Origin: Litorimonas sp964352855
Lineage (GTDB): Bacteria > Pseudomonadota > Alphaproteobacteria > Caulobacterales > Maricaulaceae
Assembly: GCA_964352855.1 (NCBI GenBank)
Contig: CAYGTR010000005.1
Span: forward strand, 34,789 to 98,788
Reading direction: 5' to 3'
Length of the DNA stretch: 64,000 nucleotides
Part shown: positions 33,899-42,329 of the stretch, piece after piece
Layout: every line of letters begins with the position of its first letter
How positions within the stretch are numbered: position 1 is the stretch's first letter
Translations under genes and position numbers: made by a program
Notes under the pieces: model-generated
The model's database searches: none
The model's input: only the letters and a program-made list of their open reading frames with translations
Told to the model about the DNA's origin: nothing

Positions 33899-34810
33899 AT
33901 GAGTCGCTACGAAGAAATTGAAGCCTTTGTCCGGACGATTGAAGCCAAATCCTTTACCCAAGCCGCTCAACAATTAGGCGTTACAAAATCCGCTATCAGC
34001 CGGCGCGTCTCCGATTTAGAAACGCGATTAGGCACACAGCTTGTCTTACGCACCACCCGGTCTTTATCTTTAACCGAAGCCGGCGAAGCGTTGTTTCAAC
34101 GCGCGGTTGGCCTCTTGGCGGATTGGAATGAAGCCGAAGCCGTCAGCACATCCGCAAACTGTGCCTTGGCAGGTCGAATACGTCTTGCAGCCCCCCTCTC
34201 CTTTGGAGTCACATATTTGGGCCCTGCCCTATTAGATTTCTTAGCAAAGCATCCTGACGTCAACTTCGATATTGATTTTAGTGATCGGTCTGTAGACCTG
34301 ATTTCCGAAGGTATAGATCTGGCAATCAGAATTGGAGATCTTTCAGACTCAGGGTTAGTGGCCCGCAAAATCGCGCCCATCAGAATGATTGCAGCGGCAA
34401 GTCCCGCTTTTCTCAATAAATATGGGCGCCCTCAGAAACCTGAGGATCTCAAGTCGCTACCGGAATTACGTTATAGCAACAGACCTCGAAAAAGCTGGGT
34501 ATATTATGGCCCGGATGGAGCCCAAGGCGAGGTTGAAATGCCGAGTCGATTACAAGCGAATAATGGAGACTTCCTGGCCGAGGCCGCGATTTCGGATCAA
34601 GGCGTCACCATACAACCCGTATTTATTCTGTGCGATGCCATCCGATCCGGGCGTTTGGAGGTTATACTTTCGGATTATCAATGGGCCCGCATTTCCGCTT
34701 TCGCTGTTTATCCGCCCACCCGTCACCTCTCTCTACGCGTCCGTACTTTTGTGGACTTTTTGGTAGAGAGATATAAAGGCACACCGCCTTGGGAGGTTGA
34801 TATTCCCTGA
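33899..34810 (+). CDS. LysR family regulator of the azoR-pirin operon
   Basis: 303 residues. The N-terminal winged helix, FTQAAQQLGVTKSAISRRVSDLETRLGTQLVLRTTRSLSLTEAGE, is followed by a periplasmic-binding-like effector domain. This is the CrgA/AaeR-like subgroup often placed next to azoreductase and pirin genes. In the shared 91-base promoter GTTGC-(A)GTAA occurs twice (near 33839 and 33881), as does an inverted TGTTG...CAACA before the ATG. The effector is unknown; a quinone or phenolic is plausible. Confidence 0.92.
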   Translation: MSRYEEIEAFVRTIEAKSFTQAAQQLGVTKSAISRRVSDLETRLGTQLVLRTTRSLSLTEAGEALFQRAVGLLADWNEAEAVSTSANCALAGRIRLAAPLSFGVTYLGPALLDFLAKHPDVNFDIDFSDRSVDLISEGIDLAIRIGDLSDSGLVARKIAPIRMIAAASPAFLNKYGRPQKPEDLKSLPELRYSNRPRKSWVYYGPDGAQGEVEMPSRLQANNGDFLAEAAISDQGVTIQPVFILCDAIRSGRLEVILSDYQWARISAFAVYPPTRHLSLRVRTFVDFLVERYKGTPPWEVDIP

Positions 34811-34840
34811 ATGTGAGAGAATTAATTTGCGCTGATACGC

Positions 34841-35332
34841 ATGGCGGGTCATTCTGTTATGATGGAAAGTGAAACCTTAAGCCCTATAGCGGAACCGGCA
34901 AAGCCGCGCCCCCCGGCACCGAAAGGTCGACTTGCAGACTTGATTGCCGCAGGTGTGTCAGCCCTTTCTGCCGTTTTAGCCTGTTTCACAGCCGTTGTTT
35001 TTTTTGCAGGGTTTGCGCTAAATGATACTGAACTTGGCGGATTGGTTTCTGCTTTTGTATTCTCAGCTCTATTGGGCGCATTTGCGATTATACCCTCAAT
35101 TATAATCGCGCTCATTGCCGCGAGGGGATATAAATATGGCCTGACGCGCAGAGCGGCTTTGTGGTGCGTCTTTTTGGCTTTACCTTGGGTGACCCTCTCC
35201 CTCACCGTCTTAATAAAAACTCCTTTACCTGCCTATATGGCGGCTATCGCATTATGTCTGTCGTCGCTTATGTGTCTTTGGGCCTTAATATCAGTCATTT
35301 TGTCGCCATCACGGAACGATGACGCGACGTAA
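34841..35332 (+). CDS. unknown four-helix membrane protein
   Basis: 163 residues. A proline-rich cytosolic N-terminus (AEPAKPRPPAPKGR) precedes four hydrophobic helices (near 31-60, 64-85, 100-122 and 127-152). No motif is recognised. It follows the LysR gene by 30 bases on the same strand, perhaps by chance. The function is unknown. Confidence 0.7.
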   Translation: MAGHSVMMESETLSPIAEPAKPRPPAPKGRLADLIAAGVSALSAVLACFTAVVFFAGFALNDTELGGLVSAFVFSALLGAFAIIPSIIIALIAARGYKYGLTRRAALWCVFLALPWVTLSLTVLIKTPLPAYMAAIALCLSSLMCLWALISVILSPSRNDDAT

Positions 35333-35444
35333 CAGTTAGTTGTATTGAAGAATTGTCAATATGGCTTATATCTTCAGGTAGCATTCAGGGACGGGGTGCT
35401 ATGATATGTTAAAATAGATGTCAACTCTACAAAGGAGCCCCCAA

Positions 35445-36053
35445 ATGACCTCTTTTAAAAACCTTATTGTTTGCGCCGCCTCCGCTGCTGTTTTAACGGC
35501 CTGCGCGACGGCCACGCCCTATCAACCCGCCTCTGAGCCGGGAGGATTTGACGGTTTTTCACAAACAATGATTGAAAATGATCGCGCCCGAATTTCATTC
35601 GGTGGGAACTCCCTAACAAAACGCGAAACTGTTGAAAATTCTCTCCTCTACCGGTCTGCGGAAATGGCACTTGAACGTGGCTTTGATAATTTCATACTCG
35701 TTGAAAAAGACCTCGAAGAAAATACGCGTGTCCGTGTGAATGAATTCGGGTTCTATGATCCTTATTTCGATTATAGCTTTTTCCGCCCGCGTTATGGTTG
35801 GAGTCGCGGTTATCGTTATTCTCGGTTTGGCGGATTTCATCGTGGCAGAGGATTTGGGTATCGTGGGTTCTATGACCCGTTCTACGATCCCTTCTTTAAT
35901 GACTTCGACGTCAGAGAAATCACGAAATACCGCGCAACAGCCGAAGTTAAATTCACCAAAGGCTCCACGCCAAACCAAGACAACGCTTTCAATGCACGTG
36001 AAGTCTTAGAGAACTTATCCGCCGTTATCGCGTTTCCGGAAGAAAAATCGTAG
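35445..36053 (+). CDS. CC0125/CC1285-type lipoprotein with Gly/aromatic insert
   Basis: 202 residues. AAAGGAG marks the ATG at 35445. The signal ends in LTAC, a lipobox. The conserved part (MIENDRARISFGGNSLTKRETVENSLLYRSAEMALERGFDNFILVEKD, quoted in pieces: MIENDRARISF, ETVENSLLYRSAEMALERG) matches a family named for Caulobacter genes. An insert at about 105-160 is packed with Tyr, Phe, Arg and Gly (RYGWSRGYRYSRFGGFHRG and on). The function is unknown; it is a likely outer-envelope protein typical of Caulobacterales relatives. A terminator follows. Confidence 0.85.
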   Translation: MTSFKNLIVCAASAAVLTACATATPYQPASEPGGFDGFSQTMIENDRARISFGGNSLTKRETVENSLLYRSAEMALERGFDNFILVEKDLEENTRVRVNEFGFYDPYFDYSFFRPRYGWSRGYRYSRFGGFHRGRGFGYRGFYDPFYDPFFNDFDVREITKYRATAEVKFTKGSTPNQDNAFNAREVLENLSAVIAFPEEKS

Positions 36054-36087
36054 CCTCCGTATAAGCTCATTATATAAGATCTTAATC

Positions 36088-36111
36088 ACCGCCCTTTCGG
36101 GCGGTTTTTTG
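36088..36111 (+). terminator. rho-independent terminator
   Basis: The stem ACCGCCC / GGGCGGT with a TTTC loop and six T follows the lipoprotein gene by 34 bases. Confidence 0.92.
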
Positions 36112-36177
36112 TTCAGCCTACCGACAATTGTAGATTTGATGCGTTAATCAATAAAAACTGCATATTTCTTTCAATTA

Positions 36178-36250
36178 AGAATGATTTGCAGTTGCGTTTC
36201 TTTTTCGGGCGCGTTATCAGCCCCCCGTAGATGCGAACCATTCGCAACTG
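36178..36250 (+). promoter_or_regulatory. Fur-box-like sites before the siderophore receptor
   Basis: Two candidates. AAGAATGATTTGCAGTTGCG lies at 36178-36197, and the perfect inverted repeat TGCGAA-CCA-TTCGCA is at 36232-36246, close to the ATGCGAATCATTCGCA form of Fur boxes. Both lie upstream of a 60-residue ORF and a TonB siderophore receptor, the usual location for iron repression. Confidence 0.6.
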
Positions 36251-36258
36251 AGGGACAT

Positions 36259-36441
36259 ATGATATTGCAGACCAAGTCAGACACACTCGCCGCGCTTATG
36301 GCAACGGATGGGGGCAAATGCCCTCATCTGACGGCTATTCGTGACGCCATTCTGATAGCAAGAGCTGAGGCAGAGGTGCCGATTATACCCGAAAATGTTG
36401 TGAATGACCGCACGACTCTTAAACACCAAAAACAGAAATAA
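36259..36441 (+). CDS. 60-residue ORF upstream of siderophore receptor
   Basis: An ORF of 60 codons from the ATG at 36259 with GAGGGAC before it. It starts MILQTKSDTLAALMATDGG, has one Cys (GGKCPHLTAIRDA) and ends in a charged tail (TTLKHQKQK). I do not recognise a family; it is not HemP-like. It sits 12 bases past a Fur-box-like repeat and 7 bases before the receptor gene, so it should be iron-regulated and co-transcribed. It may be a small regulatory or leader protein. Confidence 0.5.
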   Translation: MILQTKSDTLAALMATDGGKCPHLTAIRDAILIARAEAEVPIIPENVVNDRTTLKHQKQK

Positions 36442-36448
36442 AATTAAA

Positions 36449-38548
36449 ATGACACGTCTCAGATCAACCTGTACTGCAGCTCTTCTTTTTGCCACAGCCG
36501 GGACAGCTGCGGCTCAAACACCGTCAAGCTCCATTCGTGATGAAATCATCGTGACCGCCCGCTATCTTTATGCGGATCAGGTCAACGCCCTGAAATCCCC
36601 AACCCCCATTATTGACGTGCCACAAAGCCTGTCTATCATCACAGCAGATGAAATCACACAGCGTGGCTTTACGAGCATCGGGCAGATTATCAATTATACG
36701 CCCGGCGTGAATAACTCTCAGGGTGAGGGTCACCGGGACTCGGTTGTCTTTCGAGGGGTGCGCTCCACAGCAGATTTTTTCATTGATGGAGTCAGGGACG
36801 ACGTTCAATATTACCGCCCGCTTTACAATCTCGAACAGGTTGAAATTCTGCGCGGACCCAATGCACTTTTGTTCGGACGCGGCGGCACAGGTGGTATTTT
36901 AAACCGCGTGACAAAAAAAGGCGTAATTGGCGAGCAATTTAACGGCTTTGTTGCCGGCATAGATAGTTTTGGCGAATTTAGTCTTCAGCTTGATAGTAAC
37001 TTTGTGACAAGTGATAATAGCGCTTTACGCATAAACGCCATGTATGAAAGCCTAAATAATCATCGCGATTTTTATGACGGGGAACGGATCGGGATTAACC
37101 CCACAGCACGCTTTGAAGTCTCTCCGGCGACAATGATTGATCTCTCTTATGAATATATAGACCATGAACGCTTTATTGATCGCGGAATTCCAACGGGTTC
37201 AGACGGTCGCCCGGTCGAAGCCTTTGAAGATATTGTTTTTGGCGACCCTGAGCTTAACACATCCACGTTAGAAGCCCATTTGTTTCGGGCGTCCGTCCAA
37301 CATGCGTTTTCAGACGAATTAAAAGGTAACATAACCGCTTTTTATGGCGATTACGATAAATTCTACGGGAATTTTTATGCCGTAAGTTACGATCAAGACG
37401 TGTCCCCCGATGTTGTCACGCTCGATGGATATGAAGATTTTACAGACCGGCAAAATTTAATTCTCTCGGGAAATTTGATCGGAGAATTCGATACGGGAGG
37501 ATTTCATCATACGGTCGTAACCGGGGTAGAATATATTAATACGGCCTCCGATCAGTTCCGATTTAATCCCTTCTGGGACACGAACTCAGATGATCTTCAG
37601 AACTTTATAATCCAGCGACCTTTGAACCTTCGCAATGGCGTTGGTGTAAACGCTGATGGTGTGACAGCCACGAATGATTACTCAATAGACCTGAACGATG
37701 ATACGCGCGTGGATATTGATGTTTTTTCCGCCTATATCCAAGACGAAATTGAAATCTCAGAGATGTTTGACATCGTCTTAGGCGCACGGTTTGATAGCTT
37801 CGATATTCAAGTTTTCGATGTCCCCGGCAATGAAACAAGAACGCGTAAAGACGAAGAAATCTCTCCCCGTCTTGGATTGATTTTCAAACCACAAGAAAAT
37901 ATCTCCCTCTATGGCAGTTACGGCGAATCCTTCTTACCACGAAGCGGCGAACAGTTTGCGAATATAAATGGTGACAACAACCAACTCGACCCCAATACCT
38001 TCACGAATTTAGAGGCGGGGATTAAGTGGGATTTGCGACCGAGTTTGAGTTTAACCGCCGCCATTTTTGAGATTGAACAAGATTCTCCCGTTGTTGCAGA
38101 TGGGGCAGACGGTACATTTGATGTTATCGAAACTAGCATCACCGGATTTGAAGTGCAGCTGCAAGGCAGCCTTACGGAGCAGTGGTTTATATCTGCCGGC
38201 TATAGCTATCTCGATGGCGAACAGGCTGATGCGACACTCCGCCCGCGTGAATTACCGGAAAACATGTTTTCACTTTGGAACAGTTATCAGATCACCGATC
38301 AATTCGGCCTGGGCCTGGGCGTCACTCACCAAAGTGAGAGCTTTATCAATAATGGCAACAGCGCCGTTCTTCCAAGCTATACACGATTTGACGCGGCGGC
38401 TTTTTATAACATCTCTGACGATCTGCGTATTCAAATGAATGTGGAAAACCTAACAGACACACTTTATTTCCCCAATTCTCATAATACGCATGAGGCAACT
38501 GTCGGCAAGCCACTAAATGCCCGTTTTACGGTGAGTGGACGGTTCTAG
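36449..38548 (+). CDS. TonB-dependent siderophore receptor (Fiu/catecholate-like)
   Basis: 699 residues from the ATG at 36449. A signal peptide ends AAAQ, a TonB box RDEIIVTARY follows, then a plug with DVPQSLSIIT and VEILRGPNALLFGRGGTGG, and a 22-strand barrel ending FTVSGRF, with the aromatic last residue expected for outer-membrane insertion. The plug pattern is that of ferric-siderophore receptors of the Fiu/FhuE type. Fur-box-like sites lie upstream. No exporter or synthesis genes are adjacent, so it may take up a foreign siderophore. Confidence 0.93.
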   Translation: MTRLRSTCTAALLFATAGTAAAQTPSSSIRDEIIVTARYLYADQVNALKSPTPIIDVPQSLSIITADEITQRGFTSIGQIINYTPGVNNSQGEGHRDSVVFRGVRSTADFFIDGVRDDVQYYRPLYNLEQVEILRGPNALLFGRGGTGGILNRVTKKGVIGEQFNGFVAGIDSFGEFSLQLDSNFVTSDNSALRINAMYESLNNHRDFYDGERIGINPTARFEVSPATMIDLSYEYIDHERFIDRGIPTGSDGRPVEAFEDIVFGDPELNTSTLEAHLFRASVQHAFSDELKGNITAFYGDYDKFYGNFYAVSYDQDVSPDVVTLDGYEDFTDRQNLILSGNLIGEFDTGGFHHTVVTGVEYINTASDQFRFNPFWDTNSDDLQNFIIQRPLNLRNGVGVNADGVTATNDYSIDLNDDTRVDIDVFSAYIQDEIEISEMFDIVLGARFDSFDIQVFDVPGNETRTRKDEEISPRLGLIFKPQENISLYGSYGESFLPRSGEQFANINGDNNQLDPNTFTNLEAGIKWDLRPSLSLTAAIFEIEQDSPVVADGADGTFDVIETSITGFEVQLQGSLTEQWFISAGYSYLDGEQADATLRPRELPENMFSLWNSYQITDQFGLGLGVTHQSESFINNGNSAVLPSYTRFDAAAFYNISDDLRIQMNVENLTDTLYFPNSHNTHEATVGKPLNARFTVSGRF

Positions 38549-38654
38549 GCCCGAATATTACTTTTCGCAGGATTGCCCTTGATTTTTGGGGCAATCCCGT
38601 CGATATAGCGCGCAAATTCGACTCCCCAATAATTTGTAAGAGATATTGACCCCT

Positions 38655-38996
38655 ATGAGCTTCCCAGGACAGCAAAATTTTAATGACCGCCTGAAAGCGC
38701 AACGCGAGGCCAAATTGGCCATGCTTGAGCGCGCGAAAGAAAAACAACTTGATCCAGCTGAAAAAGAGCGGCTGATGAAAGAACGTGCAGAACGCAACGC
38801 CAAACGCGAAGCGCGTGAAGCCCAAAAAGAGGCTGAGCGTAAAGAGCTTGAAAAACGCTTAGCGGACGAAAAAGCTGAAAGAGAACGTAAAGCGTCTTTG
38901 GCAAAAGATGCCGCCATTAAAGCGCAAGAAGACCTAAAACGCGCGCAAAAAGCTCGGCGTGACGCAAAATATGCCGCACGCAAAGGTAAGCGCTAG
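38655..38996 (+). CDS. highly charged coiled-coil protein, DUF6481-like
   Basis: 113 residues, nearly all one Lys/Glu/Arg/Ala helix: after FNDRLKAQREAKLAMLERAK the sequence runs in heptads to KYAARKGKR. FNDRLKAA-type openings mark the alphaproteobacterial DUF6481 family. It has no signal or membrane segment. The function is unknown; RNA binding or scaffolding is imaginable. The start at ATG 38655 is preferred over a TTG nine bases earlier. A terminator follows. Confidence 0.8.
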   Translation: MSFPGQQNFNDRLKAQREAKLAMLERAKEKQLDPAEKERLMKERAERNAKREAREAQKEAERKELEKRLADEKAERERKASLAKDAAIKAQEDLKRAQKARRDAKYAARKGKR

Positions 38997-39023
38997 GCCT
39001 CCATAAATATTAAATTAAGAAGG

Positions 39024-39044
39024 CCCGCTTTACAGCGGGTTTTT
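39024..39044 (+). terminator. rho-independent terminator
   Basis: The stem CCCGCT / AGCGGG with a TTAC loop and five T lies between the coiled-coil gene and the convergent DUF393 gene. Confidence 0.88.
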
Positions 39045-39045
39045 G

Positions 39046-39432
39046 TTATCTGCCGGACAGAGCTCTCTTCGCACGATGACGGCGTTGCCACCTTAAAAAG
39101 AACATATAAGCTAGCATTGTCATTTGTCGGATAATGGGCAGTCTGAACAAAAACGCGAAATAGCGAAATATGGGCAGGGCTTTCCAAATACGCGCAAAGG
39201 CATCAATGCCGACAAACCAATCGCCGGAATGTGTGTTGAGTTCTCTGACGTGAAACTTTCCCAGTAAATCTTCACGCGTTTTTTCGCGTGGTAAATTGTT
39301 CTCGGCAAGACCCTCAATATCTGTCCATCGAATTTTATCCGATGTGTCGATCCTCGCATATAGGTCAACTTCCCATCGGCAGACAGGACAGCCGCCATCA
39401 TAAAAGACTTCGATGTCGGGCTCAGAGATCAT
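39046..39432 (-). CDS. DUF393 thiol-disulfide oxidoreductase (DCC family)
   Basis: 128 residues. FYDGGCPVCRWEVDLY holds the DxxCxxC motif that gives the DCC family its name; a hydrophobic C-terminal stretch (FLFRLPIIRQMTMLAYMFFLRW) may associate with membrane. Its ATG overlaps the nth stop as ATGA, so it is translated with endonuclease III. The redox partner is unknown. Confidence 0.87.
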   Translation of the reverse strand: MISEPDIEVFYDGGCPVCRWEVDLYARIDTSDKIRWTDIEGLAENNLPREKTREDLLGKFHVRELNTHSGDWFVGIDAFARIWKALPIFRYFAFLFRLPIIRQMTMLAYMFFLRWQRRHRAKRALSGR

Positions 39433-40127
39433 TCGGACGAGAGTGATTCCGTTTTGGGTTTAAACTTGCAAATCTCTCGCACGGCACAATTATAGCATTT
39501 GGGCTTACGCGCGACACAAGTGTAGCGGCCATGCAAAATCAACCAGTGATGTGCGCCCAGAGCAAACTCCTGAGGCGTGACCCGCAAAAGGTTTAGTTCA
39601 ACCTCATAGGGATCTTTTCCGGGCGCCATGCCCGTACGATTTGCAACCCGAAAAATATGTGTGTCCACAGCCATTGTCGGATGTCCGAAAGCTTCATTCA
39701 TGACAACATTTGCGGTTTTCCGCCCAACCCCCGGAAGCTTAATTAGCTCGTCCCTGTCTTCGGGAACAACGGACCCGTAATCATCAATCAACATCTGAGA
39801 GAGCTTGATCACATTTTTCGCTTTAGTCTTATAAAGCCCAATCGTCTTTATGTGGTCCCGAACGACATCCTCACTCAAACCCACCATTTTTTCAGGGGTG
39901 TCCGCTTTTGCGAATAATGCCTTTGTGGCTTTGTTAACGCCTACATCTGTTGACTGGGCCGACAAAGCGACGGCAACAACAAGCGTATAGGGATTAGAGT
40001 AATTTAATTCTGTTTTTGGATCAGGATCTAGGCGTCGCAAATGTGCGTAAATCTCAGAGATTTGCGCACGATTTAACTTTGGGCGCGGAAGGGTCTTATA
40101 AAGCTTTTCTTTTTTGGCCATTGGCAT
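39429..40127 (-). CDS. nth: endonuclease III
   Basis: 232-residue bifunctional DNA glycosylase/AP lyase for oxidised pyrimidines. The helix-hairpin-helix LPGVGRKTANVV holds the catalytic K137, and D155 is in AVDTHIFR. A [4Fe-4S] cluster is bound by C204, C211, C214 and C220 (spacing 6-2-5). Length is typical. It heads a two-gene unit with the DCC protein. Confidence 0.96.
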   Translation of the reverse strand: MPMAKKEKLYKTLPRPKLNRAQISEIYAHLRRLDPDPKTELNYSNPYTLVVAVALSAQSTDVGVNKATKALFAKADTPEKMVGLSEDVVRDHIKTIGLYKTKAKNVIKLSQMLIDDYGSVVPEDRDELIKLPGVGRKTANVVMNEAFGHPTMAVDTHIFRVANRTGMAPGKDPYEVELNLLRVTPQEFALGAHHWLILHGRYTCVARKPKCYNCAVREICKFKPKTESLSSE

Positions 40128-40154
40128 GGTTCACAAGCCCTTATCACATCGTCA

Positions 40155-40703
40155 TTAGGATTTTTGTGCGATCCGTTTCAGCATGGACGCAATCATTTTA
40201 TCGGCTAGTCCCGAAGAAGGTTCAGCAATAAGATTACCCTTCGCATCAAATGCTTTTGAGGCATTCCCAACCCCAACCTGCGTTGGCAAAACCTCAGCGC
40301 CTACGCGCATTAGAATATAATTGATTTGGCGCATGCACATAATGCCGCTCATGGGGCCGGGTGTGCAGGACGCAATCGCGTAAACGGGACCGGTGAAATG
40401 ATCTGTTTCGACTGTCGAGGTCCAATCTATTGCATTTTTCAGCACAGGCGGAAGGCCGCCATTATATTCAGGGCTGACAACGACAATGCCGTCCAGTTTT
40501 TTGAGGCGGTTCACGAGTTTTTTCACAGTGACAGGCAAATCAAGATCGCCGTGATATAAAGGGAAATCATATTTGCCGAGGTCTATCACAGAGGTGGAGG
40601 CCCCCGCCGCTTTAAAGCGTTTGCGTAAAGCCATCTCGAGCGTCTTATTAATAGAGCCTTCGCGTAAAGATCCGCAAATAAAGCCAATTTTTGGGGCTGA
40701 CAT
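40155..40703 (-). CDS. NADPH-dependent FMN reductase family protein
   Basis: 182-residue flavodoxin-fold protein. CGSLREGSINKTLEMAL binds the FMN phosphate and SPEYNGGLPPVLKNAIDW is the family signature. It reduces FMN, quinones or chromate using NADPH. The gene stands 27 bases from the nth start on the same strand and may be the first gene of that unit. Confidence 0.92.
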   Translation of the reverse strand: MSAPKIGFICGSLREGSINKTLEMALRKRFKAAGASTSVIDLGKYDFPLYHGDLDLPVTVKKLVNRLKKLDGIVVVSPEYNGGLPPVLKNAIDWTSTVETDHFTGPVYAIASCTPGPMSGIMCMRQINYILMRVGAEVLPTQVGVGNASKAFDAKGNLIAEPSSGLADKMIASMLKRIAQKS

Positions 40704-40842
40704 AAAATATCTTTCTGGATAATGTTGCGCCTGCGATAAACAGGATAATCTAAGAGTTCAAGTACAGCTATTATGCGTCTGGCACAGGCTAAAGGTTTGG
40801 ATTATCTTGCGAAATTTGTCGAGGCATCCCATATAAATATTT

Positions 40843-41340
40843 ATGCCGACACTTAGTGGAATATCGTTTAACTGGTTTATCGTCATTTTAGGCGTCATTA
40901 TTGCGTTTTATGGAATACGTGCGGCGATAGGTTACCGTAATGTCGCGCGTGACGCCGAAGACGATTATCAGTATAAAACACAGCAAGGGATGGATGACCC
41001 TCACATTTCAAAAGAGGGCTATATTCGCGCTTATAAGCGGTTTCATAATCCGAGGGCGTCACTTTATATAGCTTCGACAATTTTGCTGGTGGTGCTACTG
41101 ACGCCCGTCGCAATGATTGTCATTCAGTTCTTACTGGAGCAAGTCTATCAGCTGACAGGGCGTTCCCGCGTTTTTGAGCCCGGCTATCTGGTCTGGCAAT
41201 TTAATATATATTTTCTTCTCATTATGAGTTGGGGCCTCATCGTTTATCTCTGTGCGAAAAGATATCACAAACGGGCGCCCGGAACGCTGAAACAGGAAAT
41301 GGAGGCAGAAGCCAAAGACATAACTGGTTTTGACACTTAG
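40843..41340 (+). CDS. unknown two- to three-helix membrane protein
   Basis: 165 residues. Hydrophobic helices are near 8-26, 83-107 and 123-143; between the first two is a polar, Tyr/Asp-rich loop (RDAEDDYQYKTQQG). No family is recognised. It is divergent from the flavin reductase gene and convergent with dapB. Confidence 0.68.
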   Translation: MPTLSGISFNWFIVILGVIIAFYGIRAAIGYRNVARDAEDDYQYKTQQGMDDPHISKEGYIRAYKRFHNPRASLYIASTILLVVLLTPVAMIVIQFLLEQVYQLTGRSRVFEPGYLVWQFNIYFLLIMSWGLIVYLCAKRYHKRAPGTLKQEMEAEAKDITGFDT

Positions 41341-41356
41341 CCTCTGCTTTCTTGCA

Positions 41357-42166
41357 CTATAATCCCAAAACATCTTTCATATCATAGAGCCCGGCCGGTT
41401 TTTTGGCCGCCCATTGCGCCGCACTCACGGCCCCCCTTGCAAAAACAGACCGATCAAAGGCTGAATGAGACAGGGTCAACATTTCCAACTCAGACGCAAT
41501 CATCACAGAATGCTCACCAATCACGCCGCCGCCCCGGAGTGTTGCAAAGCCAATTTCTCCCGCCGGTCTTGCGCCGGTTTGGCCTTCGCGTGATAATTTC
41601 TGAACATCATCCAGATTTACACCACGCCCCTCGGCCGCGGCATGGCCTAACATGAGCGCTGTTCCCGAGGGGGCGTCGACTTTCTGTCTGTGATGCATCT
41701 CTAAAATATCTATATCCCAACCTTCGCGCAATTTATTGGCGGCCAACGCGACCAAAGCTTCCAACATATTGACGCCCATAGAGAAATTACCTGATTGCAA
41801 AAGCGCTAAACCTTCACAATGTTTATGAAATGCCTCTGTCTGCTCGGCTGAGAATCCTGTTGTACCAGAGACGACCGCCTTGACAGATGTGCCCCTTATG
41901 AGCTTCGCAAGGCCCAAGGCGGCTTTCGGGGCTGAAAAATCAATCATAACGTCACAACCAAATGCTGTCGTCATGTCATCTGTCAAAATGATGGGTTCGC
42001 CTTCGGCGCCTGCGAGCCCGACAGCATCCTGGCCCAAATAAGGACTCTTTGAATGAGTTAAGGCCGCCGCAAGGCTCAAGCCTTTTGTCTCAGCGATGAC
42101 GGCAATCACAGCCCGCCCCATCCGACCATCTGCCCCTAAAACACCTGTTTTTACATCTGCTGTCAT
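41357..42166 (-). CDS. dapB: 4-hydroxy-tetrahydrodipicolinate reductase
   Basis: 269 residues; lysine/diaminopimelate pathway enzyme using NAD(P)H. The GADGRMGRAVIAVI nucleotide motif is at the N-terminus, then VVSGTTGFSAEQ, the catalytic MHHRQKVDAPSGTALMLG and the C-terminal GEIGFATLRGGGVIGEHSVM. Motifs are complete and the length is normal. It is divergent from the LuxR-type gene. Confidence 0.96.
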   Translation of the reverse strand: MTADVKTGVLGADGRMGRAVIAVIAETKGLSLAAALTHSKSPYLGQDAVGLAGAEGEPIILTDDMTTAFGCDVMIDFSAPKAALGLAKLIRGTSVKAVVSGTTGFSAEQTEAFHKHCEGLALLQSGNFSMGVNMLEALVALAANKLREGWDIDILEMHHRQKVDAPSGTALMLGHAAAEGRGVNLDDVQKLSREGQTGARPAGEIGFATLRGGGVIGEHSVMIASELEMLTLSHSAFDRSVFARGAVSAAQWAAKKPAGLYDMKDVLGL

Positions 42167-42329
42167 AAGGCGGGTTTAGCCGAGGGGGCGGAAGGGGGGA
42201 AGCGCTTTATTGGGCCTCCCGCTTAATGCGAGATTTATCAATATCACAGTTAAACACTTATACCTTCAACGATTGTTCAATATTTGCAGCAAATCAAGAT
42301 TACTTAAGGTTTTGCAACGGAGTCCGGAC

